Shown in pieces: positions 43,982 to 53,158 of a stretch of DNA of 64,000 nucleotides. Position 1 is the stretch's first letter. Every line of letters starts with the position of its first letter. Source of the stretch: Pseudomonas agarici (GTDB lineage: Bacteria; Pseudomonadota; Gammaproteobacteria; Pseudomonadales; Pseudomonadaceae). Position numbers and translations under genes: made by a program. Below the pieces are notes generated by a model that saw only the letters and a list, made by a program, of their open reading frames with translations, ran no database searches and was not told the DNA's origin. Location of the stretch: contig NZ_FOAR01000007.1 in the NCBI RefSeq assembly GCF_900109755.1, positions 173,267-237,266 of the forward strand, written 5' to 3'.

Positions 43982-44884
43982 ATGGATCTGCGCGATCTCA
44001 CTTATTTCGAAACCATCGCCGAGTTGGGACATCTGGGGCGTGCGGCCCAAAGGCTCAATCGCAGCCAGCCGGCGCTGACCAAGAGCATCCAGCGCCTGGA
44101 GGAATCGTTCGGCACTAAGTTGTTCGAGCGCGAGGGTCGACGGATCAAGCTGACGCCGGTGGGCGTGTTGTTACAGCAGCGCGGTCGGCAATTGCAGCAG
44201 AGCATTGCCGATACCCACAGGGAGGTGCGGGACTTTGCCCGAGGGGTGCTGGGCAATATCCGCCTGGGCTGCGCGGCGAGCATGGCCGAATACCTGCTGC
44301 CGCAGCTAACCACCGCCCTGCTTGAGCGGGCACCGCAGATCACCCTGAACCTGGCCATCGGCCAGGACGACATGTTGTGCGAGTCGTTGCGCTCGGGACG
44401 GCTGGACATGGTGATCTGCCCGCTGTTCGACGATGACCGGCAGTTGCTATCCCATCCGTTGTTCGACGACGAAGCGGTGGTGGTTGCCAGTCGCAATCAT
44501 CCGATTTTCGATGGACCGATTCGCCTGAGTGAGTTGGGGCGCTATCGCTGGGTGTTGCCGGCAACCGGGGTGTCATCGCGACGCTGGATCGACAATGTGT
44601 TTCTCGGCCATGACCTGCCGCTACCTTCGGTGCAAATCGAGACCAACACGATTTCCCTGCTGCCGCGCCTGATCGGCCAGACCCGGTTACTGAGCTTCCT
44701 GGCGCGCGAAACCCTGGAGGATGTGCGGGGGGCGATGCACCTGCGGGAGGTGCGGCTCAAGGAAACCACGATGAAACGTACCCTGGTGGTGTCGGTGCGG
44801 GCCGGCGGTTATCTATCGCCGGCGGCGCAGACCATGCTCGACCTGCTCAAGCGCGATGGCCGGGCGTTTTTCAGCGAGCGCTGA
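43982..44884 (+). CDS. LysR-family regulator divergent from the AbrB permease
   Basis: The 300-residue protein has a canonical N-terminal HTH (DLTYFETIAELGHLGRAAQRLNRSQPALTKSIQRLE) and an effector domain (GNIRLGCAASMAEYLLPQL and SGRLDMVICPLF). ATG 43982 is the natural start; its RBS is weak. It is likely the regulator of the divergently transcribed permease. It is convergent with the antiporter operon, the gap being 18 bp. Confidence 0.9.
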   Translation: MDLRDLTYFETIAELGHLGRAAQRLNRSQPALTKSIQRLEESFGTKLFEREGRRIKLTPVGVLLQQRGRQLQQSIADTHREVRDFARGVLGNIRLGCAASMAEYLLPQLTTALLERAPQITLNLAIGQDDMLCESLRSGRLDMVICPLFDDDRQLLSHPLFDDEAVVVASRNHPIFDGPIRLSELGRYRWVLPATGVSSRRWIDNVFLGHDLPLPSVQIETNTISLLPRLIGQTRLLSFLARETLEDVRGAMHLREVRLKETTMKRTLVVSVRAGGYLSPAAQTMLDLLKRDGRAFFSER

Positions 44885-44902
44885 TAGCAGCGGGGCACGC
44901 GG

Positions 44903-45262
44903 TCAACTGCCGCCTTCGGTACGGCCACCACTGACCTCCGCCGGTACGTCGTAGCCGGCCACGCGCTGGCGAAACAGCCCGGTACGAGCCAGCAACAGGG
45001 TGGTCACCGGCACTGTGATCGACAGCAGGATCGGGATCAGCCAGGCATGGATCACCGGCTCCGACTTGAGCACCGAAAAGTACAGGATCGAGGCCAGTGC
45101 CACGCACCAGGCACCGAGGGTCGAGGCCAGGGCCGGCGGGTGCATGCGTTGAAAGAAGTCCTTCATGCGCAGCAGGCCGATGGCACCGCAGAGGGCGAAC
45201 AGACTGCCGAGCACCAGTAGTACGGCCACTGGAATCTCGATCCACAGGGACAACTGGTTCAT
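44903..45262 (-). CDS. shaG: Na+/H+ antiporter subunit G
   Basis: The 119-residue three-helix protein with FALCGAIGLLRMKDFFQRMHPPALASTLGAW is MnhG/PhaG/ShaG, the last subunit of the Mrp-type complex. It overlaps shaF by 4 bases. Confidence 0.93.
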   Translation of the reverse strand: MNQLSLWIEIPVAVLLVLGSLFALCGAIGLLRMKDFFQRMHPPALASTLGAWCVALASILYFSVLKSEPVIHAWLIPILLSITVPVTTLLLARTGLFRQRVAGYDVPAEVSGGRTEGGS

Positions 45263-45537
45263 TCAATCACCTCGCCGCGCAGGAGGAATTTCGCCAGGGC
45301 AAAGGAGCCGACAAAGCCGAACAGGGCGATTAGCAGCGCCGCTTCGAAGTAGGTGTCGCTGGCATAGCGGATGCCCAGCACCAGCATCATCAGCATGGCG
45401 ACGATGTACAGGTAGTCCAGGGCCAGGACCCGGTCTTGTGCCGAGGGGCCCTTGAACAGCCGGACGGCGGTCAGCACCAGGGCCACGCTGAAGATGAACA
45501 GGCTGAACAGGATCGCGTTGGCGAGCAGGTCGCTCAT
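45259..45537 (-). CDS. shaF: Na+/H+ antiporter subunit F
   Basis: The 92-residue protein (MSDLLANAILFSLFIFSVAL, then FKGPSAQDRVLALDYLYI and LIALFGFVGSFALAKFL) is MnhF, with three membrane helices and the conserved GPSxxDRVxALD motif. ATG 45537 overlaps the shaE stop. Confidence 0.93.
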   Translation of the reverse strand: MSDLLANAILFSLFIFSVALVLTAVRLFKGPSAQDRVLALDYLYIVAMLMMLVLGIRYASDTYFEAALLIALFGFVGSFALAKFLLRGEVIE

Positions 45538-46022
45538 GTGAAAATCTCCATCAGGGGGCGTTCGTAAGTCGCCTTGAAGTTCTGGATAAACGACGCTTCT
45601 TCCTCCAGGTTGAACACATGCAGTAGCAGGATGCTGCGGTCCAGCGCCAGCTCGGACCAAACCGTGCCGGGAATCACCGTGCAGATCATCGACAGCACGG
45701 CCAGGCCGTTGGCGTCGCGCAAGTCCAGCGGCACCTTGACGAAGGCCGAGTGCGGCGGGCGCCGACCGGCATTCAAAACGCTCCAACCGACGGCTAGGTT
45801 GGAGACGATCACATCCCATCCCACCCGCAGGAACAGGCGCAGGATCACCCCCGGTCGACGAATGCGCACCGGCAGCGGCCGCAGTGGCGCCATCATCAAT
45901 GGCGCACAAAACCCCAGGGCAGCGCCCAGCAGCAGGTTGCCAGGGCTGATCGACAGGTTCAGCACCAGCCATAGCAGCCACAGCGCCAGGGACAGCCAGG
46001 GTGCGGGGAACAAGCGTTTCAT
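45534..46022 (-). CDS. shaE: Na+/H+ antiporter subunit E
   Basis: The 162-residue MnhE subunit has LALWLLWLVLNLSISPGNLL and the conserved MICTVIPGTVWSELALDRSILLLHV near residue 100. ATG 46022 overlaps the shaD end by 4 bases. Confidence 0.93.
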   Translation of the reverse strand: MKRLFPAPWLSLALWLLWLVLNLSISPGNLLLGAALGFCAPLMMAPLRPLPVRIRRPGVILRLFLRVGWDVIVSNLAVGWSVLNAGRRPPHSAFVKVPLDLRDANGLAVLSMICTVIPGTVWSELALDRSILLLHVFNLEEEASFIQNFKATYERPLMEIFT

Positions 46023-47698
46023 GGCTGCACCTCCAGTGCCGTGGCCCTGGCTTCGGGGCTGGGCACCGCGCGGGTCGCCAGCACTGCCATGACGTAGTGC
46101 TCGGGGGTATTGAGGTTGTCGGCTACGGCCTGGGTGTAGCGCAGCAGCGGCTCGGCCTTGATCGTCAGTAGGATACACAGGCCGAGTAGGGCGACAATAG
46201 GCAGGCATTCCAAGCGCCGCAGCGTCGGCGAAGGGCGGTCCGCCGGGGTCCAGAAGCGCTGGACGCCCATGCGCGAGAAGGCCACCAGCGAGGCCAGGCC
46301 GGACACTATCAGCAATACCAGCAAGCCCCAGGCCGCTGGCGAGATCAGTGTCTCATGGCCCAAGCCCAATGGATTGAGCAGGGCGTTGAGCAGGCTCAGC
46401 TTGGCGATGAACCCGGACAGCGGCGGCATACCGATGATCAACAGGGCACAGGTGATAAAACTCAGGCCGAGAAAAGCCATGGTCCAGGGAATCACCTGAC
46501 CGACCACCACATTCTGTTCGTCGTCGAGATTGGTGCCGGGGCGCGGGTGCAGCGATTCCAATGGACGCGGCAATGGGTCGATATCTTCCTCCAGCGGCAG
46601 CTCATTGGCCGAGCGTGAGCGCTCGATCAGCTCGGCCAGCAGGAACAGCGCGCTCAGCGCCAGGGTCGAGCTGACCAGATAGAACAGCGCGCCCGCCGTC
46701 AGGTTCGGCTGGGCGAAACCCACTGCTGACAGGAGGATCCCCGCCGACACCAGAATACTCAGGCTGGCCATGCGCTCCAGGCGTTGGGCGGCGAGGATCG
46801 CCACGGCAGCGCAAGCGATGGTCGCCATACCGCCGTAGATCAGCCAGTTACCACCAAAGTACGCCGAAGCACCGGCCTGACCGGAGAACAGCAGGGTCCA
46901 TAACCGCAGCAGGGTATAGACCCCGACCTTGGTCATGATCGCGAACATCGCCGCCACCGGCGCGCTGGCCGAAGAGTAGGCGGGCACCAGCCAGAAGTTT
47001 AGCGGCCACATTCCGGCCTTGGCCAAGAACGCCACGGCGAGAATCGCCGCACCGGCATGCAGCAGGCCACGGTCGGCTTCCGGCACCAACGGGATCTTCA
47101 GGGCCAGGTCGGCCATGTTCAGGGTGCCGGTAACGCCATAAACCATCGCCGCGCCGATCAGGAACAGCGACGAGGCCAGCAGGTTGATCGCGATGTAGTG
47201 CAGGCCCGAGGACACCCGCGCCCGTCCCGAACCGTGCAGGACCAGACCGTAGGAGGCCGCCAGCAGCACCTCGAAGAACACGAACAGGTTGAACAGGTCG
47301 GCGGTCAGAAAGGCACCGTACAGGCCCATCAACTGGATCTGGAACAGTGCGTGGAAACTCGCGCCGGCACGGTCCCAGCGAGCCATGGCGAACAGCAGGG
47401 CGCTGACACCGATGATCCCGGTGAGCACCAACATCAGCGCCGACAAGCGGTCGGCCACCAGTACGATGCCGAACGGTGCTTGCCAGTTGCCCGGCAGATA
47501 CACGCCAATGGACGCAGGTTCCGAAGATTGCTGAGCGCCGATCAGCAGCAGCACGGAAACACCCAGGCCGAGCAGGCTCGACACCAGGTTGAGGCGGGCC
47601 TTGAACGGGCGATGTTTCTCGCCGAGCAGCAGCATCAGCGCCGCCGTCAGCAGCGGTAGTAGGATGGGCGCGACGATCAGGTGCGGCATCAGGTTCAT
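46019..47698 (-). CDS. shaD: Na+/H+ antiporter subunit D (proton-translocating, NuoN/M-like)
   Basis: The 559-residue protein is a 14-helix MnhD subunit related to complex I NuoM/N: LFNLFVFFEVLLAASYGLVLHG, AFLAKAGMWPLNFWLVPAYSSA (with the key Lys), and PLSGFIAKLSLLNALL. It exchanges protons across the membrane. The start MNLMPHLIVAPILLP at 47698 overlaps shaC by 4 bp. Confidence 0.94.
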   Translation of the reverse strand: MNLMPHLIVAPILLPLLTAALMLLLGEKHRPFKARLNLVSSLLGLGVSVLLLIGAQQSSEPASIGVYLPGNWQAPFGIVLVADRLSALMLVLTGIIGVSALLFAMARWDRAGASFHALFQIQLMGLYGAFLTADLFNLFVFFEVLLAASYGLVLHGSGRARVSSGLHYIAINLLASSLFLIGAAMVYGVTGTLNMADLALKIPLVPEADRGLLHAGAAILAVAFLAKAGMWPLNFWLVPAYSSASAPVAAMFAIMTKVGVYTLLRLWTLLFSGQAGASAYFGGNWLIYGGMATIACAAVAILAAQRLERMASLSILVSAGILLSAVGFAQPNLTAGALFYLVSSTLALSALFLLAELIERSRSANELPLEEDIDPLPRPLESLHPRPGTNLDDEQNVVVGQVIPWTMAFLGLSFITCALLIIGMPPLSGFIAKLSLLNALLNPLGLGHETLISPAAWGLLVLLIVSGLASLVAFSRMGVQRFWTPADRPSPTLRRLECLPIVALLGLCILLTIKAEPLLRYTQAVADNLNTPEHYVMAVLATRAVPSPEARATALEVQP

Positions 47699-48039
47699 TC
47701 CTTGGCCTCCCGGCCATCGACGTGGTCGGTGCCGGTCAGCCCCCGTGAGGCCAGCAGCACCACCAGGAACAGCGCAGTCATGGCGAAGCTGATGACAATC
47801 GCCGTCAGCACCAGGGCCTGGGGCAGCGGGTCGGTATAGTTCAACAGGTCCTGGGGTACGCCATCCTTGATGATCGGCTCCTTGCCGATAAACAGGCTGC
47901 CCATGCTGAAGATGAACAGGTTGACCCCATAGGACAGCAGGCACAGGCCCATCACCACCTGGAAAGTCCGGGGCCGCAGGATCAGCCAGACGCCGGACGC
48001 GGCGAGCACGCCGATAGCAATTGCAATGACTTCTTCCAT
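47695..48039 (-). CDS. shaC: Na+/H+ antiporter subunit C (NuoK-like)
   Basis: The 114-residue three-helix protein with MGLCLLSYGVNLFIFSMG and TDPLPQALVLTAIVISFAMTA is MnhC, the NuoK homologue. Its ATG overlaps the shaA stop by one base. Confidence 0.94.
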   Translation of the reverse strand: MEEVIAIAIGVLAASGVWLILRPRTFQVVMGLCLLSYGVNLFIFSMGSLFIGKEPIIKDGVPQDLLNYTDPLPQALVLTAIVISFAMTALFLVVLLASRGLTGTDHVDGREAKE

Positions 48040-50975
48040 CAGGCGGCTCCTGGCTTGAGTTGAGGCTGTGGCCTGGCATGTGGCAGGGCCAATTGGCTTG
48101 GCCGATGGGCGCGCACCGACTGGTGCGCCAGGGCCGTGAGGATCAGCAGGGTCGAGCCGACCACCACTGCGTACACACCGATATCGAAGAACAGTGCGCT
48201 GGCAATATGGATATCACCCAGCAGCGGCAGATGCAGGTGCGCAGTGTGAGTGGTCAGGAACGGATAGCCGAAGGCCATGGCCCCCAGCCCGGTGACGGTG
48301 GCGAACAGCAGGCCGGTGCCCATCCAGCGCAGTGGCCGCAGGCTCATTTGGGCCTCGACCCACTGGGTGCCAGCGACCATATATTGCAGGATGAACGCCA
48401 CCGACATCACCAGGCCCGCAACAAAGCCGCCGCCGGGCTGGTTATGGCCGCGCATGAACAGGTACATCGAGACGATGAAGGCAATCGGCAGCAGCAGGCG
48501 CACCAGCACCGCCGGGACCATCATAAAGCCCAGCGCGGTATCGCTGGCGCTGCGCGGGTTGACCAGATCGGTGACCACGTCGCTGGCCAGTTGGCGCTGC
48601 TGGTTGGGCAACTGGAGGCTTTCCTTGGGCGGGCGGAAGCGGCGCAGCAGGGCGAAGATCGCCAGGGCCGTGGCCACCAGCACGGTAATTTCGCCGAGGG
48701 TATCGAAGCCACGGAAATCCACCAGCATCACGTTCACTACGTTGCTGCCGCCGCTTTCGGGCAGGGCGCGGCTGAGGTAGAACGAGGAGATATCGTTGGG
48801 CGTCTGGCGCGTCAGCATGGCGTAGGACAGCAGCGCCATGCCGCCACCGACCAGACCCGACAGCAGCAGATCGCGCAGGCGGCGAATGCGCGCCTTGCGC
48901 AGACTGCCGGGCAGCGGCGAGACCTCTTCGATCCGCCGTGGCAGCCAGCGCAGGCCGAGCAGGATCAGCACCGTGGTCACCACCTCGACCACCAATTGAG
49001 TCAGGGCCAGATCCGGCGCGGAGAACCAGACAAAGGTGACACAGGTCATCAGGCCGCAGACACTGACCATGGTCAGGGCCGCCAAGCGATGGTACTTGGC
49101 TTGCCAGGCGGCGCCCAGGGCGCAGGCGATTGCCAGCAGCCAGAGGGTGACAAAGACGATGGATCCGGGAATCTTCGGCCGATCGCCAAAGCTCAGGCTG
49201 GCGTGGAGCATCGGGATCAGCCCGGCCACCACGGCTGCCAGCACCAGCAGGAACAGTTGCGGTTGCAGGCGTTGGGTGCTGATGCGGCGTTCCAGGTGCC
49301 GGGCACCGCGCATCATGATCGCCAGGCTGCGTTCGAACAGACGCTTGCCGTTGAGGCGACCGATCAACGGCAGGCGACTGAAGCGACCGCGCTTGAGCTG
49401 CTTGCGTAGCAGCAGGTAGAGCAGCACGCCGCCGGACATGGCGATCAGGCTCATGACCATCGGCGCGTTCAGACCGTGCCAGATCGCCAGGCTGTATGGT
49501 GGCAGAGCCCCGCCCACCACCGGCAGGGCGGCGCTGGCGAGGATCGAGCCGACTACCTGCGCCGGGAATATGCCCACCAGCAGGCAGGTGAACACCAGCA
49601 ACTCCACCGGCGCACGCATCCAGCGCGGCGGTTCGTGGGGCGTGTGGGGCAGATCGGTGGCCGCCGGGCCGAAGAACACATCGACGGTGAAGCGCAGCGA
49701 GTAGGCAACGCTGAAGGTCCCGGCGAGGGTCGCAATGATCGGCAGGGCGATCTCGACCCAGGCGGTGGAGTGGATGAAAACGGTTTCGGCGAAGAACATT
49801 TCCTTGGAGAGGAAACCATTGAGCAGCGGCACGCCAGCCATCGAGGCGCTGGCGACCATCGCCAGCGTGGCGGTGAATGGGATCAGTTTGACCAGGCCGC
49901 TGAGTTTGCGGATATCGCGGGTCCCGCTTTCATGGTCGATGATCCCGGCAGCCATAAACAGCGAGGCCTTGAAGGTCGCATGGTTGAGGATATGGAACAC
50001 CGCCGCGACCGCGGCCAGTGGGCTGTTCAGGCCCAGCAGCAGGGTGATCAAGCCCAGATGGCTGATGGTCGAATAGGCCAGCAGGCCTTTGAGGTCGTTC
50101 TGGAACATGGCGCAGTAGGCACCGAGCACCAGGGTCGCGGCGCCGGCGCCGCCGACGATCCAGAACCATTCTTCGCTGCCGGACAGCGACGGCCATAGCC
50201 GGGCCAGAAGAAACACCCCGGCCTTGACCATCGTCGCCGAATGCAGGTAAGCGGAAACCGGGGTGGGCGCTGCCATGGCATGGGGCAGCCAGAAGTGGAA
50301 GGGGAATTGCGCACTCTTGCTCAGAGCGCCGATCAGGATCAGTGGCAGCAGGACGGGGTACAAGGCATGGGCACGGATCTGGTCGCCTGCTGCCAGCACG
50401 GCGTCCAGGTCATAGCTGCCCACCACATGGCCGAGGATCAGTACCCCCGCCAGCAGGCATAAACCACCGGCGCCGGTGACCGTCAGTGCCATGTAGGCGC
50501 CACGGCGGGCATCGGAACGGTGGTGCCAGTAGCCGATCAGCAGGAACGAGAACAGGCTGGTCAGTTCCCAGAAAAACACGATCTGGATCAGGTTGCCCGA
50601 CAGTACCAGGCCGAGCATCGCGCCCATGAAAGCCAGGAAAAACGCGAAGAAGCGCGGCACCGGATCGTCAGGCGACATGTAGTAGCGGGCGTACAGCGAC
50701 ACCAGCGTGCCGATGCCGAGCACCAGCATGGAGAACAGCCAGGCAAAACCGTCCAGGCGCAGGATCAGGTTCAGGCCCAGGCTGGGCAGCCAGGTGACGG
50801 TCTCGTGAATCACACCGCCATGGGCGATCTGCGGGTAGAACAAGGCCATTTGAATCGTGCCGGCCAGGGCAATCACACCGGCCAGGATCGATTCACTGTT
50901 ACGTGCGTTATGCGGCAGCAGGGCCGCCAGACAGCTGCCGATAAAAGGCAGAAGTAGTAGAACTATCAGAGACAT
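48039..50975 (-). CDS. shaA: Na+/H+ antiporter subunit A, with fused subunit B domain
   Basis: The 978-residue protein is MnhA/MrpA: NuoL-like core (ELTSLFSFLLIGYWH, SKSAQFPFHFWLPHAM, SATMVKAGVFLLARL and SNGFLSKEMFF-type motif LNGFLSKEMFF) in residues 1-500, followed by an NuoJ-like region and, from about 830, an MnhB-like domain (MRGHNQPGGGFVAGLVMSVA). The fused AB form is typical of Pseudomonas. This first gene of the operon is 1-8 bp from the next ones, so all six are one transcript. The complex exports Na+ in exchange for protons, giving salt and alkali tolerance. Confidence 0.94.
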   Translation of the reverse strand: MSLIVLLLLPFIGSCLAALLPHNARNSESILAGVIALAGTIQMALFYPQIAHGGVIHETVTWLPSLGLNLILRLDGFAWLFSMLVLGIGTLVSLYARYYMSPDDPVPRFFAFFLAFMGAMLGLVLSGNLIQIVFFWELTSLFSFLLIGYWHHRSDARRGAYMALTVTGAGGLCLLAGVLILGHVVGSYDLDAVLAAGDQIRAHALYPVLLPLILIGALSKSAQFPFHFWLPHAMAAPTPVSAYLHSATMVKAGVFLLARLWPSLSGSEEWFWIVGGAGAATLVLGAYCAMFQNDLKGLLAYSTISHLGLITLLLGLNSPLAAVAAVFHILNHATFKASLFMAAGIIDHESGTRDIRKLSGLVKLIPFTATLAMVASASMAGVPLLNGFLSKEMFFAETVFIHSTAWVEIALPIIATLAGTFSVAYSLRFTVDVFFGPAATDLPHTPHEPPRWMRAPVELLVFTCLLVGIFPAQVVGSILASAALPVVGGALPPYSLAIWHGLNAPMVMSLIAMSGGVLLYLLLRKQLKRGRFSRLPLIGRLNGKRLFERSLAIMMRGARHLERRISTQRLQPQLFLLVLAAVVAGLIPMLHASLSFGDRPKIPGSIVFVTLWLLAIACALGAAWQAKYHRLAALTMVSVCGLMTCVTFVWFSAPDLALTQLVVEVVTTVLILLGLRWLPRRIEEVSPLPGSLRKARIRRLRDLLLSGLVGGGMALLSYAMLTRQTPNDISSFYLSRALPESGGSNVVNVMLVDFRGFDTLGEITVLVATALAIFALLRRFRPPKESLQLPNQQRQLASDVVTDLVNPRSASDTALGFMMVPAVLVRLLLPIAFIVSMYLFMRGHNQPGGGFVAGLVMSVAFILQYMVAGTQWVEAQMSLRPLRWMGTGLLFATVTGLGAMAFGYPFLTTHTAHLHLPLLGDIHIASALFFDIGVYAVVVGSTLLILTALAHQSVRAHRPSQLALPHARPQPQLKPGAA

Positions 50976-51119
50976 AGGCTTCTAATCTGCGGGAGTTTGC
51001 GAAGAATCATACGTGGCTGGAGTTGGATCACCAACCCTTAAGCTGTCGCCGAATCCTACAAAGTGGGAGATAAATGGCTGATATGCATGGTCTAAATTGT
51101 AGATGGAGAACCGAGCCCT

Positions 51120-51263
51120 GTGGCGAGCGGGCTTGTCGGCACCGGGGTGCGAAGCGGCGCTAAAACCGGTCTCGGGGTGTCTCAGATAAAACAAGGGACT
51201 GAGGTTGTGACTGCTGCGCAGCCGAGCGCGGCGGTGCGGCGTGCCGACAAGCCCGCTCGCCAC
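51120..51263. repeat. REPIN-like inverted repeat pair
   Basis: A 23-bp sequence at 51120-51142 (GTGGCGAGCGGGCTTGTC, then GGCAC) is repeated as its exact reverse complement at 51241-51263, with 98 bp between. This is the arrangement and type of sequence of Pseudomonas REP doublets. It lies between the convergent-facing antiporter promoter side and the end of the DMT gene. Confidence 0.8.
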
Positions 51264-51269
51264 CGAGTG

Positions 51270-52223
51270 TTATGGGTTGTTGGAATCCAGAGCCTCGCTC
51301 TCGATCTCGTCATCGACCGGGACCAGCGGTTTGCCCTTGGTCTTCAGCTCGCTGACAATCACTGCCGCGACGATCAATGCCGCCCCGACCAGTGCCAATC
51401 CCGGCAGGCGTTCGCCGGCCAATCGCCCGGCAATCCCGGCCCAGACCGGCTCGCCGGCATAGATCAAGGTCGCGCGGGTGGGCGAAACACTTTTCTGCGC
51501 CCAGTTCATTGCCACCTGGATCGCCGCGCTGGCGGCGCCCAGGCCGACCGCACTGGCCAACAGTAGCCAGGAAAAGTCCGGTAGTTGTTCCTGGGTCGGC
51601 ACGATCATCAGGAACGCCAACACCGAAGCGGTGGCCAGTTGCACCACGGTGACGCGACGCACATCGACCTTGCCTGCATAGTTGCTGATCAGGATGATCT
51701 CGGCGGCAATGGCGATGGCGCTGATAATGGTGGCAATTTCCCCTGGACTGAAGTCCAGATGGGCGCCGCTCGGCCCGGACAGCAGCATCAGCCCGGTGAA
51801 AGCCAGCATGATGCCGATGCTTGGCATCAACCCGGGCCGCTTGCCCAGCACCAGCCATTGCAACAGCGGTACGAAGGGCACGTAGAGCGCGGTGATAAAT
51901 GCCGACTGGCTGCTGGGAATGGTCTGCAAACCCACGGTTTGCAAGCCGTAGCCCAGCATGATCGCGGTGCCGATAAAGATTCCGGCCTTCATCTCGAAAG
52001 CACTTATGCCCCGCAGGCTGCGCGCCGAAAACAGCGCGACGATGCACGCCGCCGCGGCAAACCGCAAGCCCACGAAGAACATCGGCCCGCTGACGGTCAT
52101 GGCGTTTTGCACCAGCAGAAAAGTGCCGCCCCAGACCATGGTGATCAGGATCAGCACGCATTCGGCTTTGCTGAACCTTAGGGTCGAGGGTAACCACTTG
52201 TTGTTGGATTTCACCGGAGTCAT
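51270..52223 (-). CDS. EamA/DMT-family transporter
   Basis: The 317-residue protein has ten membrane helices in two EamA repeats: ECVLILITMVWGGTFLLVQNA at the start and QVAMNWAQKSVSPTRATLIYAGEPVW in the second repeat, which is the family signature. It probably exports an amino acid or small metabolite. ATG 52223 is preferred to the GTG at 52253, for which I see no RBS. It is divergent from the XRE-cupin regulator, its likely controller. Confidence 0.88.
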   Translation of the reverse strand: MTPVKSNNKWLPSTLRFSKAECVLILITMVWGGTFLLVQNAMTVSGPMFFVGLRFAAAACIVALFSARSLRGISAFEMKAGIFIGTAIMLGYGLQTVGLQTIPSSQSAFITALYVPFVPLLQWLVLGKRPGLMPSIGIMLAFTGLMLLSGPSGAHLDFSPGEIATIISAIAIAAEIILISNYAGKVDVRRVTVVQLATASVLAFLMIVPTQEQLPDFSWLLLASAVGLGAASAAIQVAMNWAQKSVSPTRATLIYAGEPVWAGIAGRLAGERLPGLALVGAALIVAAVIVSELKTKGKPLVPVDDEIESEALDSNNP

Positions 52224-52271
52224 GACCTTGCGCGCTACCTGAGTGAGACGCACAATGCGCCGGAGCTGGGC

Positions 52272-52315
52272 AGTATACTGCGCAAACCCACTGAGTGAGC
52301 AATATAGTGCACAAA
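52272..52315. promoter_or_regulatory. Direct repeats in the divergent DMT/XRE promoter region
   Basis: AGTATACTGCGCAAA (52272-52286) and AATATAGTGCACAAA (52301-52315) match in 12 of 15 positions and are 29 bp apart. The second overlaps the start of the XRE-cupin gene. They are candidate binding sites for that regulator. Confidence 0.4.
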
Positions 52316-52870
52316 GAAACCTCGCAACGCGCGTCGGTCCTGCAACACGTCAGCCGAAATGTGCGACACCTGCGGCATGAGGCCCAGTTGAGCCAGACCG
52401 CGCTGTCGGAGAAATCCGGAGTCAGTCGGCGGATGCTGGTGGCCATCGAAGCGGGGGAAAAGAACGTCAGCCTGACCACCCTCGATCGTGTGGCCGAAGC
52501 ACTGAACGTAGCCTTCAGCGACCTGATCCAGGCGCCGGATGCCCGTGACCCGAGCCGTATCAACGAACTGGCCTGGGCCGGGTTGATTCCCGGGAGCAAG
52601 GCAGTGCTATTGGCCAAGGCGGTGGCTTGCCGTGAAGTCGAACTATGGGAATGGCGCCTGGAACCAGGCGAGCGCTACCACTCCGAGCCCGATGGCGATG
52701 GCTGGAGCGAGCAACTGTACGTTTTTGAGGGTTGCCTGACCCTGTGGCTCGGCGAACAGGAGCGGCAGATCCATGCCGGCGAGTTCTTCATGTTCGCCAG
52801 CAACCAGCCCCACGGCTACCGCAATGATGGCGAGGCGGCTGCGCGGTTTGTGCGCAATGTGGTGATCTAG
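52295..52870 (+). CDS. XRE-family regulator with C-terminal cupin
   Basis: The 191-residue protein has an XRE HTH (VRHLRHEAQLSQTALSEKSGVSRRMLVAIEAGEKNVSLTTLDRVA) and a cupin domain (residues about 115-190: ELWEWRLEPGERYHSEPDGDGWSEQLYVFEG and GEFFMFASNQPHGYRN) that binds a small ligand. GTG 52295 is the first start; GTG 52307 (preceded by GTGAG at 7 bases) is an alternative. It is divergent from the DMT transporter and is probably its metabolite-responsive regulator. Confidence 0.88.
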   Translation: MSNIVHKETSQRASVLQHVSRNVRHLRHEAQLSQTALSEKSGVSRRMLVAIEAGEKNVSLTTLDRVAEALNVAFSDLIQAPDARDPSRINELAWAGLIPGSKAVLLAKAVACREVELWEWRLEPGERYHSEPDGDGWSEQLYVFEGCLTLWLGEQERQIHAGEFFMFASNQPHGYRNDGEAAARFVRNVVI

Positions 52871-53158
52871 ACGGCTGGGCACTATTGATGCAGTAACTGC
52901 TGATGGGCGGCTGACTGTTTTTGCTTGTGGGAATCTCTAGATTTTTGGCGTAATTAACTGACTTTAAGCTTTTTTTGTTCTTGCGATGTCCCATGCCTGC
53001 TTTTTGCACTCGCGAGGACTCTGGAGGCGGTCTTTGCCAACTGCCTGGCCCGTATTCGACACTGGCCGGCTGGTGCTCGGCAATACGTCGGATGATTGAC
53101 TGGTCACGGCGACCTGCACGCTTTCTACTGAGGCGAGCATTGAACAAGAGAGCGAATA

